A DNA stretch of 6,487 nt from Planctomycetales bacterium. Lineage in GTDB: Bacteria; Planctomycetota; Planctomycetia; Isosphaerales; Isosphaeraceae. Made by a program: the position numbers and the translations under genes. The notes below the pieces were generated by a model. The model saw only the letters and a program-made list of their open reading frames with translations. It was not told the origin of the DNA and ran no database searches. Position 1 is the stretch's first letter; the number at the start of each line of letters is the position of its first letter. Shown in pieces: positions 6,318 through 6,487 of the stretch. The DNA lies in the NCBI GenBank assembly GCA_027451455.1, contig DAIDJI010000328.1:1-6487 (forward strand). Reading direction: 5' to 3'.

Positions 6318-6330
6318 GGGCGCGGCGCCC
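6318..6330 (-). terminator. Possible terminator hairpin after the GGDEF gene
   Basis: On the minus strand GGGCG-CCG-CGCCC forms a 5-bp all-GC stem with a three-base loop, beginning 7 bases after the GGDEF stop at 6338-6340. It is followed by TTCTC rather than a real T-run. Position and compactness fit a terminator; the weak tail and high-GC background make chance formation possible. Confidence 0.35.
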
Positions 6331-6337
6331 GGCCCGA

Positions 6338-6487
6338 TCAGGAAACGACGCGATTGCGTCCCTCGCGCTTGGCCCGATAGAGACACTCGTCGGCGCGACG
6401 AATGAGCTCCTGGGGAATCACGATGGATTCGCCGTGCACCGAGGCGACACCCAGACTAATCGTGACCCGCTGCGGCCGTCCTTCGAA
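6338..6487 (-). CDS. GGDEF-domain diguanylate cyclase, C-terminal end (runs off right edge)
   Basis: The last 49 residues of a protein whose start lies beyond base 6487. They match the end of a GGDEF domain: RVTISLGVAS (residues 7-16 of the visible part), then ELIRRADECLYRAKREGRNRVV (27-48), the near-invariant final helix and strand of the domain. The protein ends one residue later, so GGDEF is the C-terminal domain. Such enzymes make cyclic di-GMP from two GTP and control adhesion, motility and surface life. The GG[DE]EF signature itself, the inhibitory I-site and any N-terminal sensor domain are outside the window, so catalytic activity cannot be judged. A TGA at 6338-6340 ends the gene, followed by a possible hairpin terminator. 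Confidence 0.9.
   Translation of the reverse strand, partial: FEGRPQRVTISLGVASVHGESIVIPQELIRRADECLYRAKREGRNRVVS

Noticed and set aside
1..6487. CRISPR arrays, tRNA or rRNA genes, transposases, integrases and attachment sites
   Set aside because: No regularly spaced direct repeats, no RNA gene motifs and no mobile-element protein motifs were seen on either strand, even around the gene-remnant junction.

Overview
The window looks like chromosomal DNA of a GC-rich planctomycete, probably of the Isosphaeraceae/Gemmataceae type. The main reason is that two unrelated predicted exported proteins both begin with a basic stretch followed by an L-E-x-R-x-x-L-S motif (LEGRLALS and LEDRVVLS). That N-terminus is characteristic of planctomycete extracellular proteins. 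GC-rich codon use throughout fits. This assignment is inferred from protein features; no taxonomic marker gene is present.

Left end (1-804, minus strand): the first two genes of a diaphorase operon, hoxE followed by the 5' end of hoxF, overlapping by 14 bp. HoxE is complete. HoxF leaves the window after about 95 residues, within its N-terminal 2Fe-2S thioredoxin-like domain. The pair most resembles the NAD(P)H-oxidising module of a bidirectional (group 3d type) [NiFe] hydrogenase. The hydrogenase subunits themselves would lie beyond base 1 and cannot be seen. A good sigma70-like promoter for this operon is visible at 861-888.

Centre (1073-5525): two large genes for predicted extracellular proteins converge on a gap of only 34 bp. 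The plus-strand gene encodes a 488-residue right-handed beta-helix protein whose second half is built from a repeat of about 57 residues. The minus-strand gene encodes a 983-residue sedolisin (S53) serine-carboxyl peptidase with a complete catalytic and calcium-binding residue set. Instead of the usual S53 propeptide it carries about 320 residues of beta-propeller-like repeats in front of the catalytic domain. Two beta-sandwich-like domains follow the catalytic domain.

Right end (5526-6487): a stretch of gene decay. The 5526-5827 gap holds no convincing gene but has a perfect 7-bp inverted repeat. After it, a plus-strand start with a good ribosome binding site and a Tat/signal-like N-terminus runs into sequence that no longer looks like protein on that strand. 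That same sequence, read on the minus strand, is a frameshifted, stop-containing remnant of a prenyltransferase/squalene-cyclase-type alpha-alpha repeat protein. At the window edge is the C-terminal end of a GGDEF diguanylate cyclase (minus strand), with a small hairpin just after its stop.

The genes do not form one pathway: an energy-metabolism operon, two secreted-protein genes and a signalling gene happen to be neighbours. I see no clear sign of a new multi-gene system. The most unusual items are the sedolisin architecture and the junction of two gene remnants.
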